A program made the translations under genes and the position numbers. From Euptelea pleiosperma (lineage: Eukaryota; Streptophyta; Magnoliopsida; Ranunculales; Eupteleaceae), in the NCBI GenBank assembly GCA_035048495.1, contig CM068540.1, positions 5,936,829 to 6,000,828 of the forward strand: 64,000 nucleotides of DNA, in the 5' to 3' direction. Under the pieces are notes generated by a model that was given only the letters and a program-made list of their open reading frames with translations, was not told the DNA's origin and ran no database searches. Below, one piece after another: positions 34,955 through 46,101 of this stretch; positions within the stretch are counted from its first letter, which is position 1; each line of letters starts with the position of its first letter.

Positions 34955-36135
34955 ATGGAACCGCAAACAGGTCATGTATCTACAAAAAAAAAAAGTCGAG
35001 GCACAACAAAGTTAGATCAATTATTGAAGTCAAGTGAGAAGTTGGTAGTTAAATACAATGAAGATGGGGTACCGATAGGAGATAGTGGAGCAACTTTGTT
35101 CACATATGCTGGTCTGATTGCACGCCAGATGATTCCAATTAGGTATGCAGTTTGGAAAGATGTGCCATCTGAGTTGAAAGAAAAATGTTGGACATGTGTT
35201 TAGGTAAAAATTCAAATTAGTTACAAATAATGTTTCAAAATCTTACTTTGTCATCTTATGTAGTTGACTCTTAATTAACTTGCATGAGCATTTTGTGTTG
35301 GACCCAAAAAGCAAATGCCATTCATTGTCCCTCATCGGTACTAGATGGAGGGATTTTAAGACCAAGCTGAATTCAAATCATATCATTCCTCATTTGGCGG
35401 AGCCGGAGCTTCTAAATCTTAAGCCGCTTAAGTACGATTACATTGATCAAGCAGATTAGGAAGCTTTTGTGGCTACAAAAATATCAGAAGAGGCGTTGGC
35501 TTATTGTGAAGCCCAAAAGGAAAGGCGATCAATGAATAAATATAACCATCACCTCGGTAGAAAGTCTTATGCCAGTTTGGCTGAGGAGTTGGTAAATTTT
35601 TGTTGTAATTATAGAATTGTTATAATTGTAGAATTTCTAAATATAAAAGCACTAATGAAAATTATTTATTTTATAAAACAACAGTCCAGTCACTCCGAAG
35701 AGGTGGATCGGAGTGAGTTATGGAAGAAAGCTCTTCAAAATAATGTTGGAGAGTATATCGACGACGCCGTAAAGGAAACGACAAACAGAATTGTAAGTTG
35801 CCTCACGCATATCGAGTTATTTGAACCTCGTGAATTATATAATAATTAAGTTATTAGAATTAATGCCATTTTATTTTTGCAGGATGAGTTAAGAAAACAA
35901 GTTGAGGAGGGGTCCATCTCTATTGAGGGAAGTAATGATGTCTTGACAATGGCATTAGGGACCCAGGAGCATCCGGGCAGGGTCAGAGGCATGGGGCATT
36001 TCGTTACCCATTTAAAATACTTTCAGATCCCCAAGCGTGGAAATAAAGCACACATGGCCCATCTGAAACAGAATCAAGTACAAATGATGTCGCAGATACA
36101 TAGCCAGGTATCACAATTAGAGAGTCAAGCTTAGA
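34955..36135 (+). pseudogene. Ptta/En/Spm-type second CACTA protein, broken
   Basis: Exons read LFTYAGLIARQMIPIRYAVW near 35097, HFVLDPKS near 35291, GTRWRDFKTKLN near 35340, YASLAEEL near 35570, and DRSELWKKALQNN near 35706 to GSNDVLTMALGTQEHPGRVR near 35930. This is the plant transposase (Ptta/En/Spm, Transposase_24) pattern, usually the second gene of CACTA elements. A TAG at about 35457 interrupts YIDQAD and EAFVATKI. The segments between about 35205-35290 and 35600-35690 look like introns. Confidence 0.7.
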
Positions 36136-36418
36136 TGATAAAGGCGATGCAGGCACAGATCGAGCAGCTTACACAGTCGCAACATATGCCATCGCAATAT
36201 ATCTCATTGCCGGGATTTGAAAAAGTAGCCTCATGTGGTCGTCCTACCCCTGGTGATAGAATATTGCAATCACGTGCGCATTAGAGGAGTAGGGATGAGA
36301 TGCCACTACCGGGCCCCAGCGGAAAGAGTGTAAAAGTACATACTGTGAACCTAAATTTATTTTATTCAATTCATTTCAATTATCTTTATTAAGTTTCTAA
36401 CTTTTTCATTATAGGAAA

Positions 36419-38090
36419 AGCCATATAGGCTGGCAATACATATCCCAAACAACATTGTTGCTGAGGGGGTCGTTTTGGATAGTACACCTAGCCAAATTGT
36501 GCACTTTCTCCCATTGGGACTTGATTGTTTTCGTGTCTCAATCAAAGTACTCATAGTATCGGATGCCGAACTCCCGTATCCAGTTCGTGATGTGTTTACT
36601 ACGGTGGGAGATGCAGTTGGGAGCATCGTGGCATGGCCTAAAGTATGGGTGGTGTTCACAAATGCTGATCATGCAAACATCTATCAATCTTTTTATCATT
36701 TCTACTTCATTTAATATATTCATATATTGATTATAACTCTAATTTTCATTCTAGGTACAAGAGAATAAAAATGATGATAATTTCACTATCATCAAAGAAT
36801 TTTATGATAATCTACGTGCACACAACCCATCTTCCATATCCATTGGTATTATTGTCGGGTCGGAAGTATTTGGCATACGAGAGTCAATTCATATTGACTT
36901 TATGAATGTCTCTTTGGTGTGTGAACTATAAGATGTGTCATCACAGTACTTGACACTATATCAATGGTAAGATACATTTGAATTGAGTTTCTTTTATTGA
37001 TATAAATTTCATGGATATGATTATGACATTCTAATTAATTTTTTTTTAATTTCGTAGCCACATCCACTAAATGTTAATTGAAAAATATTTGCTTGAAAAG
37101 ATTACATTGGTTAGTGCTCAAGCCATCAGTGCATCTATGAGGGATGAACAGTTTGTGCCATATCTCGTTAATATCTTTCTAAGTATATACACCGAAGGGA
37201 AGACTTTATTTATTCCCTTAAACATTGGGTAATGTGCTATTTTTGGTTGTCATTGAATTTGATAATTAATTAATAACTTATTGAATGTCTTGCGAATAAC
37301 TTGATTATTGTTTATATATAGGAAACATTGAATATTGCTTGTCATTGACTTATTGTCGATGACAATTTATTACTTTGACTCGTTAAATAATTCAATTAAC
37401 CAAAATTTGAAAGACATTATCAAACGGTAAGTTAATCTTATATTAATAAATTAAACAATATTTATACATGCAATAAAGAATAATTGATGAATTACTTTCT
37501 TGCAGTGCTTTTAAAGCATTCGAAAAAGATATTTTGGGCTACTCATTGAGAAAGAAGGAACCAACATGGAGAGCAGTTGCGGTAATTAAAATCTATGTAC
37601 TTGTACTTTTTTATTGGTCGGAAATTAATTTTTTTGGTTAATTAACGAATTACATGTTTGTGCGTAGTGCCAAAAATAACAAGATATGAAATCTTGTGGA
37701 TTTTTGGTTATGAAGTACATGCGAGACCTCATTACCGATTATGATGACACAATTAAACATTTGGTGAGCCATTTATTCTTTTACGTGTTCTTGATGCATG
37801 TGTACGTCTTAATAAGTAAAATTAATTTATTAATTATCTCTACCTATTTTTCTAATTAATTAGGTCAACCTTATGAAATCAAAAGTTAAATACACAATGG
37901 AAGAGTTGGCAGAATGTAGAGTTGAGTGGATTGAGCTCTTTAAAGAGAATTTTGGAGGTATATATATCGATCATTTGCCATCATTTCTTTTTTTCTTTAA
38001 GCTAATGAATGTGCATTTTTTACTTCTAGCTAATTATTTTATTTGATTTTTTTAATATTATTACAGACGATTAGCTATTTTACTGAAAAA
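36419..38090 (+). pseudogene. Ulp1-like (C48) cysteine protease region of the CACTA element
   Basis: Multi-exon, badly broken. First comes a TNP1-like segment (YRLAIHIPNNIVAEGVV near 36425). Later exons carry a Ulp1-type SUMO-protease layout: His near 37326 (KH followed by a stop where Trp is usual), Asp in YYFDSLN near 37370, Gln at 37680-37682 and Cys at 37695-37697 in CGFLVMKYM. The four catalytic positions can be seen in order, but stops sit at 37329-37331 and just before the Gln, so the copy is dead. Family knowledge: Ulp1-like domains are often carried by plant CACTA and Mutator-like elements; their role there is unsettled. Exon limits are approximate. Confidence 0.6.
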
Positions 38091-38549
38091 TTAAGGTATA
38101 TATCTTCTTCTAAATCTGTATAATTTTCCATACGTACTATAAATCTGAAATTTATTTTCATACTTGTAGTACTTATTAATTGAGGACTGATTCTATAGTT
38201 GTTGGATTTAAGCATATTTTTTTTGAGTATATATATAATTGAGTCTATCTAGAGCTACACCCATTTTTTACATCTAGAGTTCTCTTACCCACATGGAGAT
38301 CACGTTGGACATTGTGTAGTTATTGTAGTTATTTAGTTTTTGTCTACACAACTTCACATGTGTTGTAGCTAACTAGTTTTATTCAGGAACATTGGGCCCC
38401 ATTCTTGGGTGCAAGAAATGGATGTATATATAGCTCTAGATGCATATTTGAATAAATGGTTTTTCAATTTAGATGTATGGTGGGTTTATATTGCAGGTGG
38501 GTTTGGAGACAATAGTAGAAACATGTAAGGTATATAAAAAAAATAAAAC

Positions 38550-38775
38550 TTTTGGCGTCGGTTTTGTGAAAAACCGATGCTATATAATAGATATAGGATA
38601 TAAAAAACGGACGCTAAAAGTATTGATATTTGCGTCGGTTTTCCAAAAACCGATGCTATCTATCACCATTGCGCGTCAAAAATAAACCGACGCAATTGTT
38701 TTAGCGTCACAAGCAATTGCGTCGGTTTTTGAGGAATAAAAAACCGACGCTAATTATGTATAAACCGACGTCGTA
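38550..38775. repeat. Right subterminal repeats of the CACTA element
   Basis: GGCGTCGGTTTTGTG, AAAAACCGATGC, TTGCGTCGGTTTT and AAAACCGACGC repeat in both orientations up to the TCTAGTAGTG end, mirroring the left side. Confidence 0.8.
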
Positions 38776-38799
38776 TATGCTTTTTCTAGTAGTGATCCA

Positions 38800-39190
38800 T
38801 TCATGTGCGTCACTAATTAAATGATGAGGCATTTGGCTACCTTAAGAGAGTCATATTTACTCTCGTCGTTTACCTGTGCTTGGTTGAATTTCTTCACTTT
38901 AACATTCAGAGCACTGGGCATAAATCACATTGTATGAGCATCTGCAGGGACCATCGCAATGCCCCGCCACTGTCGTCTGTCGTGTTACACAATCATCATT
39001 TTCTCTGTCCACGTGCCACATCGTTCTCTCTCTATCTTTTATGATCAAACATCAAGGTAGGGCATAAAGGAAAAGAGAAAAGATTAGTACACTATTTTCA
39101 GGAGGGTTTTGAGAAGAACGAAAATCCCCTTTCGTTCTTTACGAAACCCCTTTTGTTCTTTGTTTTTTATGTATCCAATTTGTAAATGGG
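38800..39190. other. Spacer, nothing recognised
   Basis: Between the CACTA right end and a copia fragment. AT-rich with short duplicated words (CCCCTTT.GTTCTTT near 39127 and 39150). No gene or repeat ends. Confidence 0.3.
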
Positions 39191-39194
39191 CCAA

Positions 39195-39485
39195 TAAGTT
39201 GGATATCTAATCTTCAATCTACAGTGGCATTGTCTACTATCGAGGCTGAGTATATGGCTGCAACCGAAGCTTGCAAGGAAGCAGAGTGCGGCTTTAAGGG
39301 CTTACGAGTGAGATTGGCATTGCATTAAACCCATAGGTTTATTTTGATATAATATGGGTGCTATTTGTTTGGCAAAAATTTGGTTTATCACAAGAGGATG
39401 GAGAAAGCACACATTGGTCCAACATTATTACATTCGCCAAGTTGTTGAAGAAGGCGAAGTTCGATTATTGATGGTGGGCACTAAA
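39195..39485 (+). pseudogene. Ty1-copia RNase H fragment
   Basis: Reads TVALSTIEAEYMAATEACKE near 39220, then in a shifted frame AICLAK near 39357 and YYIRQVVEEGEVRL near 39427. These are conserved blocks of the copia RNase H domain at the end of pol. Frames are broken by indels. The AT-rich stretch to about 39830 may be the rest of this element's 3' end, but I could not fix an LTR. Confidence 0.65.
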
Positions 39486-40100
39486 AGTATGAGTACTGGA
39501 GGTGGGTTTTTCTTCTCCAAGGCATTCTTTTTTCTTCCTCTTACAAGACATTAGAGCTCAAGGTTTTTGGGTACCTTCAAAGTGTTGTTTGGGTTGTAGA
39601 CAATGGCAATGATGATGTAGTTGCTTGGTGAAGCAACAACATTGAGAATATTCTAGTTGGAGTTGGATTGAAAAAGTGTTAGTACACTTGTACTCGGGTT
39701 TATTGAGGTAAGTTCTCAATCTTTGTATTTGTCATCTTGATAATGGATTTTATCCTTACCGGATTAATTGCCCGTGAATGTAGCCCCATTGTAAGTGAAC
39801 CCCGTAAATTGTTTTGTAGTGTTTCTATATGTTTCTTTGACTATTTTCATATTTTCTTTATTTATTTGGCACACATTTCTTGAAATTTTTCGAGGGTTAT
39901 ACCAAAATCATTTTTTCGTAATTTTGGTGATTGATTTCTGGTAACCGGATTAGGAGTGACGGGCATAGTCGCAACATTACCCGCATCTGACTTATCAGTG
40001 GTGACTCTAGCCTCAATACTCTTATGGCTTGGCAATGTCTTGTAGATGACTACAAGAGGTTGGTGCATCGGGTGCTGAGCATCAATGATTGAACCACCAT

Positions 40101-40466
40101 CGGTATCAAAATTTTGATGCCGAAGTCCCTCAATTTGCCACGTAGTAGACTCTTTCGGGCCCACTGACTCAATGAATATTTGGCGCACATCTTGGTGGAC
40201 GGACACACAAAAAATCAGCGTGATTGGTGATTTCTAGCCATAGGATTTGAGCACTTTTCATAATGGGCTTTATGAACATGCCGATGAAGTGGTTCCAAGC
40301 CCATGATGAATAAGTGCTCAAATGCAATAGCTAGAAATCACTAATCACGCTGATTTTTGGTGTGTGGGTCCACCAAGATGTGGGCCAAATATTCATGGAG
40401 TCTGGGGGCCCGAAAGAGTCTACTACATACAAATCGAGGGACTTCGGCATCAAAATTTTGATACCA
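40101..40466. repeat. Fold-back element with 65-bp arms
   Basis: The left arm starts CGGTATCAAAATTTTGATGC and the right arm ends AAAATTTTGATACC. They pair over about 65 bases, through GACTCTTTCGGGCCC and GGGCCCGAAAGAGTC. The centre again has the window-wide core word AATCAGCGTGATTGGTGA and its inverse AATCACTAATCACGCTGATT. An open frame on the minus strand here is a by-product. Confidence 0.7.
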
Positions 40467-40697
40467 AAGTCGGTATCCTGTAAACATGTGCCACGTGTCT
40501 CATATTGCGGGTGGTTTTAGTGTAAGTGGTAAATAAGTTTAGATTTGATGGAAGTTGGCATTTTGGTAAATGGCAAATGAGTAAATACGTTAAAAAATAA
40601 AACCAAACTATTAGAAGAAAAGGGTAATGATTAAACTTTGGCTGTGCAACAGTGTCGTGGTTGAATTGCCGATCTACTACTAAAAAATAGGCAAATC

Positions 40698-40884
40698 TGT
40701 TGTAAACGTAACGGTTGTAACCGATGACTGACCGCCGCTTATGTGGCGTCAGTTACACTATCAACATTTACTTTGTAATGGTTCAGCATTTACCTTGTAA
40801 CGTCCCTGCATTTACTTTGTCCCGATCAAGGGCTATATATATGTGTTGATCAATGGAAAGATAATCAGATTCAGATTCACAACA
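40698..40884 (+). repeat. 5' LTR of the copia element
   Basis: 187 bp, TG...CA ends, with CTATATATATG near 40832 as a TATA-like box. Compared with the 3' LTR it lacks a few bases near TTTGTCCCGATC. Confidence 0.92.
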
Positions 40885-43052
40885 TGTTATCAGCACGCTC
40901 TATTTTCTCGTATTCCATCAAGTGTTGAGCGGTAGGCGTGAATCCGTGGTGCTCAACATCATCTATCCACACCAGGTATTTATCTTTTTTTTTTTTTTGG
41001 ATTCAACGATTAACAAGCATGCTTGATAGATTACCATTTTATTTTTAGATCACATGCTTGTAATGTGTGGATATATACCTGTTGTGTGTTGATCAAGGGC
41101 GATACGTGGATAATTGCTCTTTCTTCGACTTTAATTTTATTTGCTTAAAGAATGGAAACCAAGCAATTTTGGTAAACCGGGTTTGTATTTTTCAAGCCGG
41201 ATTTTGATTTCCTTTTTAAATGTAGCTATGGCCCATATTCCGTGCTTATCATTTCGGGAATGTAAATCCGTACATACTATATTTTTTTTCTCGTGAACGT
41301 ACCATACCATGAATTGATAAAACCGTGTACACTGATTTATAACATTCCTAAATGGTTCAAGGTCAACACGTGTGAAGAAGGTATAATTCCTAGTTAGGTG
41401 AAACAATAGGTATTGATCTTATAGATTTTTCTACCCTATTCTATGTGTAGCCGTAGATTCAAATCTGATGTGTACATTTAGAAACCTAAAGATGATATGG
41501 TGTATTGAGGACCCAATGATCTTCTCCATCTGACCACTTAAATGATACAGCAACTCATTAGGAAATCATTCAATGTTTAGAAAACAGCAATTAAGAAGAA
41601 ATAATGGTATACTTTCTGGATTTTCCTAGTTAGTAAAATATCCTTAACACCATTTTGGAAACGGATTTGAAATATTTCCATACCCAAACGTTGATACCTT
41701 GGCAACCAATAATGTGACTTGTGCATGGCTTTCTCAAGTCAAAACTTTTTGGGTTAAATACGGTAGGATTTAAATTCGTTGAGCAACAATTCAGGAATGC
41801 ATACATTTTCTATTATGGGAGGTTAATGTTTTTTCCCCAAAGAAAAAAAAAAATAAAAAAAATTGCTCCCAGATCTTTGATTATATCTTCCCTTATATAA
41901 CTAATGAATTAAAATGAGTGGGGTCCACCCATTTATTGATTTCCTCTTCGTAGTAGAAGCTTTATTTTTCTCAATTCAACAATCCAATGATAACATGTTA
42001 TAACCCAGTAGATCTGAGATACATAGTGAATGGTTTACATAATATTTTCTTCAGAACTTGTTAGAAAACCATACCAGATTTGGAGCTCACAAATCCATAG
42101 CATGTACACACTTACTATACTGAATGATCTACTGTGTATGTACCGTGGACTACTCATCCATATGGCATAAGTGTACCATCGCTGAAAAAAAAAAATACTG
42201 TTGTTATTTAGAATAGTTCATGGTAAGATCACTTAGTGTGACTTTTACTTGCATTCTGAAAAGTATTTTATATTTTTTGGGAACATAAGATTTGTGTTAG
42301 GGGCTTTGTTCTTATTTATGGTTTACATCAATATTTTGTCCACTTGGCATTTGACTTTGTAATGCTAGACAACGCATTCCATGTAGCTGACTGTTTCCGT
42401 TCAATTCTAAATTTGTTGTACTTGATGCCCACTATGGAACACCGGCTTGAATGACACAGCTTGAATATTTCTTATAACACAACTCTAACTTTCATTATAG
42501 CCATAATGTTTGGATGAATATGAGCCTTTATACACAAGGCTGTAACAGATGTTACCAATGGCAAACATGTAACATATGTGGACTGTTGGCATTATTTATT
42601 CCTGCATACAAGAAACCTTCAGCTTAGTGATCAGAAAATTTTTGGCACCCATTTTAATACTAGTCGACATATGTACCATAATAATTGTTAGTAAACGTTC
42701 AACTAATAGAAATCTAGTCTGTGCATTCAGTGATTTACAGCAAAGATTCTCAGTATTTGTCTAACTGTCTACTATCATTTTATACATGGAAATATGTAAC
42801 ATTGGGTTAAACTACCTAATTGCATTGTCTATGTTCTTTATTAACCTAATCAGAATATGGAACCACAAAAACATGAGGTTTGTGAGATCTTGCTAAATTG
42901 GCAATGCTTACATAATTGAATTGTGTGATGTAGCTCTAATATGCTACGTAAAGTGCCAGATTTGATGCATTTTTTTTTCCAAATGGATTATGAATTAAGT
43001 GGGACTTATGTTGACATTACTCATACTTCATTTTATGGTTTAGATTATAAGC
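40885..43052 (+). other. Long untranslated leader of the copia element
   Basis: Starts with the putative primer-binding site and runs about 2.1 kb to the gag ATG. I see no conserved frame. Poly-T runs at 40988 and poly-A runs near 41848 and 42185 are present. The length is large for a copia leader and may include an old insertion. Confidence 0.5.
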
Positions 43053-44057
43053 ATGTCAACCCTTACAAAACTTGATTTTGCCACTCTTGACATCACGGGA
43101 AATAACTATCTCTCATGGGCCCTCGATGCTGAGATCCACCTTGACGCTAAGAACCTCGGGTCAATGATCAAGATTGCAAATGAAGCGTCCTTGCAGGACA
43201 AAGCAAAGGCAATGATTTTTCTCCGTCATCACCTACATGAAGGCCTGAAGACCGAATACCTTACTGTAAAAGACCCACTTACCCTTTGGAACGACTTGAA
43301 GGAGCGATACGATCACCAGAAGACCGTAATACTTCCAAAAGCTCGTTACGATTGGATGCACTTGCGTCTGCAAGATTTTAAAACACTTGCAGAATATAAC
43401 TTTACAATGTTCAAGATCACCTCACAGCTGAAATTGTGCAGAGAAAAGATTACCGATGCCGATATGTTGGAGAAAACTTACTCCACATTTCATGCCTCAA
43501 ACATGCTCCTACAGCAACAATATCGAGAACGTAGATTCCAGAAGTACTCAGAATTAATCTCGTGCCTCCTTGTTGTTGAACAAAACAATGAACTATTGAT
43601 GAAGAACCACGGATCACGCTCGACCGGTACTAAACCTTTACCCGAAGCTAATATTGTCTCATTCCGTGGTCGCGGACGCGGTCGTAGTCGTGGGGGCCGC
43701 GGACAAAACCGAGGACGAGGAAGTTTCCGTAGCCGTGGTGGTCATAATGCTCGCAACCATTATTATATGGATCACAGGAAGACCGAGGTAAGAAAAATTG
43801 CCAAAGGGAAAAACCTGCAGAACAAACGCCCTCATGACTATGAGGACATTTGTTACAGATGTGGCATTAAAGGTCATTGGTCGCGTACCTATCGTACACC
43901 TAAACATCTAGTTGAACTCTATCAAGCTTCCATCAAGACAAATGGGAAGAAAGTTGAAATGAATTACACTGACCACTCCACCCTAAAGGCGGATACGACT
44001 CACATGGATGTCTCGGATTTTTTTGAAGATTCAGATATCGGCGGGCAAAAGTGCTGA
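43053..44057 (+). CDS. Copia gag-like protein, one damaged zinc-knuckle residue
   Basis: 334 codons from the ATG at 43053. The first part (LDITGNNYLSWALDAEIHL, then LWNDLKERYDHQ) is the plant copia gag (UBN2-type) pattern, which forms the particle shell. Residues about 205-230 are an Arg/Gly-rich tract of the RGRGR type. The zinc knuckle near residue 273 reads CYRCGIKGHWSRTY, so the last metal-binding Cys is Tyr. The frame ends at 44057 and the protease lies in a separate frame from 44207, so the original polyprotein is interrupted. The loss of the Cys suggests a non-functional or weakened protein. Confidence 0.8.
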   Translation: MSTLTKLDFATLDITGNNYLSWALDAEIHLDAKNLGSMIKIANEASLQDKAKAMIFLRHHLHEGLKTEYLTVKDPLTLWNDLKERYDHQKTVILPKARYDWMHLRLQDFKTLAEYNFTMFKITSQLKLCREKITDADMLEKTYSTFHASNMLLQQQYRERRFQKYSELISCLLVVEQNNELLMKNHGSRSTGTKPLPEANIVSFRGRGRGRSRGGRGQNRGRGSFRSRGGHNARNHYYMDHRKTEVRKIAKGKNLQNKRPHDYEDICYRCGIKGHWSRTYRTPKHLVELYQASIKTNGKKVEMNYTDHSTLKADTTHMDVSDFFEDSDIGGQKC

Positions 44058-44206
44058 TGATAATGGACAAATTAACATGGCACCTTAATAAACTATTTGG
44101 CATATTAGTATTTTGAACTTGCTATTTAAGTTTTTTTTTCCAGTTTATCGTACGTTGTTGGTACTTTATTTGAATTAAAGTTTGATATTATCTTTTATCT
44201 CTCTAT

Positions 44207-44875
44207 ATGCAAAGCATGCACGTTCCGATGCACTGTGAAGATGACTTCACTAAATTGGAGATAGATGGTAAGGATGTATGTCTAGCCGACTGTGCAACAA
44301 CACACACAATACTTCGAGATCGGAAATATTTCTCAAATTTGACATTCACCCAAGCTAATGTCCACACCATATCAGGTCCTGCTAACTTGATTGAAGGCTC
44401 CGGAAGGGCCGACATCGTATTACCTTGTGGAACACGGTTTCATATCAAAGATGCCTTATACTCAGCTAGATCTAGAAGAAATCTACTCAGTTTTAAGGAT
44501 ATACGTAGTAATGGATATCATATTGAGACTGTAAGTGAAAATAATATAGAATATTTATGCATTACTTCCACTGTATTAGGCCAGAAGCATAGATTAGAGC
44601 AACTTCCTGCTCTAACATCTGGGTTATATCATACGACCATACAGACAGTTGAAGTGAATGCTGTGATGAATCATAAGTTCTCTGATCCAAAGATCTTTAT
44701 GCTTTGGCATGACCGTCTTGGTCATCCTGGGTCTACGATGATGCGCCGCATCATTGAAAACTCACACGGACATCCATTGACGAACCAGAAGATTCTCCTC
44801 CCTAATGATCATCCATGTACTGCTTGTTCACAAGGCAAATTGATAATTAGCCGTCTCCAACTAAAATCATCGTAG
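44207..44875 (+). pseudogene. Copia protease and pre-integrase region
   Basis: Contains DCATTHTIL near residue 30 (the aspartic protease active-site block of plant copia) and MLWHDRLGHPGSTMMRRII near residue 165 (GAG-pre-integrase zinc motif, with CTACSQGK near 44817). The frame stops at 44873-44875 just before the integrase catalytic core, where a frameshift joins to the next segment. Confidence 0.8.
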
Positions 44876-44879
44876 AATC

Positions 44880-45798
44880 CCCTGTCTTCTTACAACGAAT
44901 TCATGGTGATATATGCGGCCCCATCCATCCACCATGTGGACCATTCAAGTACTTTATGGTTATACTCGATGCTTCTGTACGGTGGTCTCATGTTTGTTTA
45001 CTATCAACTCGCAATGTTGCATTTGCTAGACTCTTAGCACAAGTCATCAGATTACGTGCTCAGTTTCCAGATTACCAGATCAAATCCATTCGCCTTGACG
45101 GTGCTGGGGAATTTACATCACAAGCTTTTAATGACTATTGCATGTCAATTGGGATCGATGTCGAACATCTTGTTGCTCATGTCCATATCCAGAATGGTTT
45201 GGCAGAATCCCTCATTAAACGGCTCTAGATGATAGCGAGACCACTACTCATGCGGACGAAATTACCTGTCACTGCATGGGGACATGCAATTTTGCATGCG
45301 GCAACATTGATTCGCATCCGACCGACTGCGTATCACCACTACTCCCCGCATCAACTTGTACTCAGACATCAACCGAACATTTTTCATCTACATATATTTG
45401 GTTGTGCTGTACAAGTTCCAATTTCACCCTCACAACGCACAAAGATGGGCCCACAACGTCGATTAGGTATTTACGTTGGATTTGACTCACCATCAATCGT
45501 TCGATATATTGAGCCCCTGACTGGTGATGTCTTTACCGCACGATTTGCAGATTATCACTTTGATGAATCAAATTTCCTATCGTTAGGGGGAGGAAAGTAC
45601 TTGGTAGAACGAGGTGAACTTACTTGGGATGCATCGACCCAATCTCATCTTGATCCATGTACTGCTCAATGCGAAACAGAAGTGCAACGAATCATTCATC
45701 TAAAGAAGATTGCTAATCAATTACCAGATTCTTTTACCGACGCGGCAAAAAGTAATGAAATCATACATACCAGCTGCAAATACTCCAGCAAGGATTGA
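44880..45798 (+). pseudogene. Copia integrase, with frameshift and a stop
   Basis: The catalytic core reads GDICGPIHPP near 44907, FMVILDASVRWSHV near 44953, SIRLDGAGEFTSQAF near 45087 and QNGLAESLIKRL near 45191. So D, D and E of the triad are seen. A TAG at 45226-45228 interrupts between KRL and MIARPL. The downstream part (SPHQLVLRHQPNIFHLHIFG, then GIYVGFDSPSIVRYI) is the copia integrase C-terminal block. The enzyme inserts retrotransposon DNA; this copy cannot give a full product. Confidence 0.8.
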
Positions 45799-46101
45799 CA
45801 TCCCTGTAGGATAATCAGTCAACATAGCAGCAAATGAATCATCAACAGCACACTTAAAGCGCGGCAGACCCGTCGGTTCAAAAGATGTGACTCCTAGGAA
45901 GCGGAGGGGAAAAGAAAAAATGCATACAACTCCTGTAGAAGTTAATACTCCTGAAGAGACCACATCCATAATTTTCAAATAGAAAGTCCCCGAAGAGGCT
46001 CAGGTACCTGTAAATGGAGAGCTCTCAATAAATTATGTCTGTACAGAAAAAAAAAATAGAATCGTGATAAAATAGTTGTCGATAATGTATTTGCATTCAC
46101 T

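Larger units (their letters stand above)
28120..38794 (+). mobile_element. Complete CACTA (En/Spm) transposon, 10.7 kb
   Basis: Ends are CACTACTAGA and TCTAGTAGTG, flanked by the exact 3-bp target duplication ATC (28117-28119 and 38795-38797). The subterminal zones hold inverted GCGTCGGTTTT and AAAACCGACGC words. Inside, in plus orientation, come a TNP2-type transposase, a DUF4216-type region, a Ptta/En/Spm-type gene and a Ulp1-like protease region, the usual order for large plant CACTA elements. All carry stops or frame breaks, so it is no longer autonomous. The clean ends and target site suggest fairly recent insertion. Confidence 0.92.
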
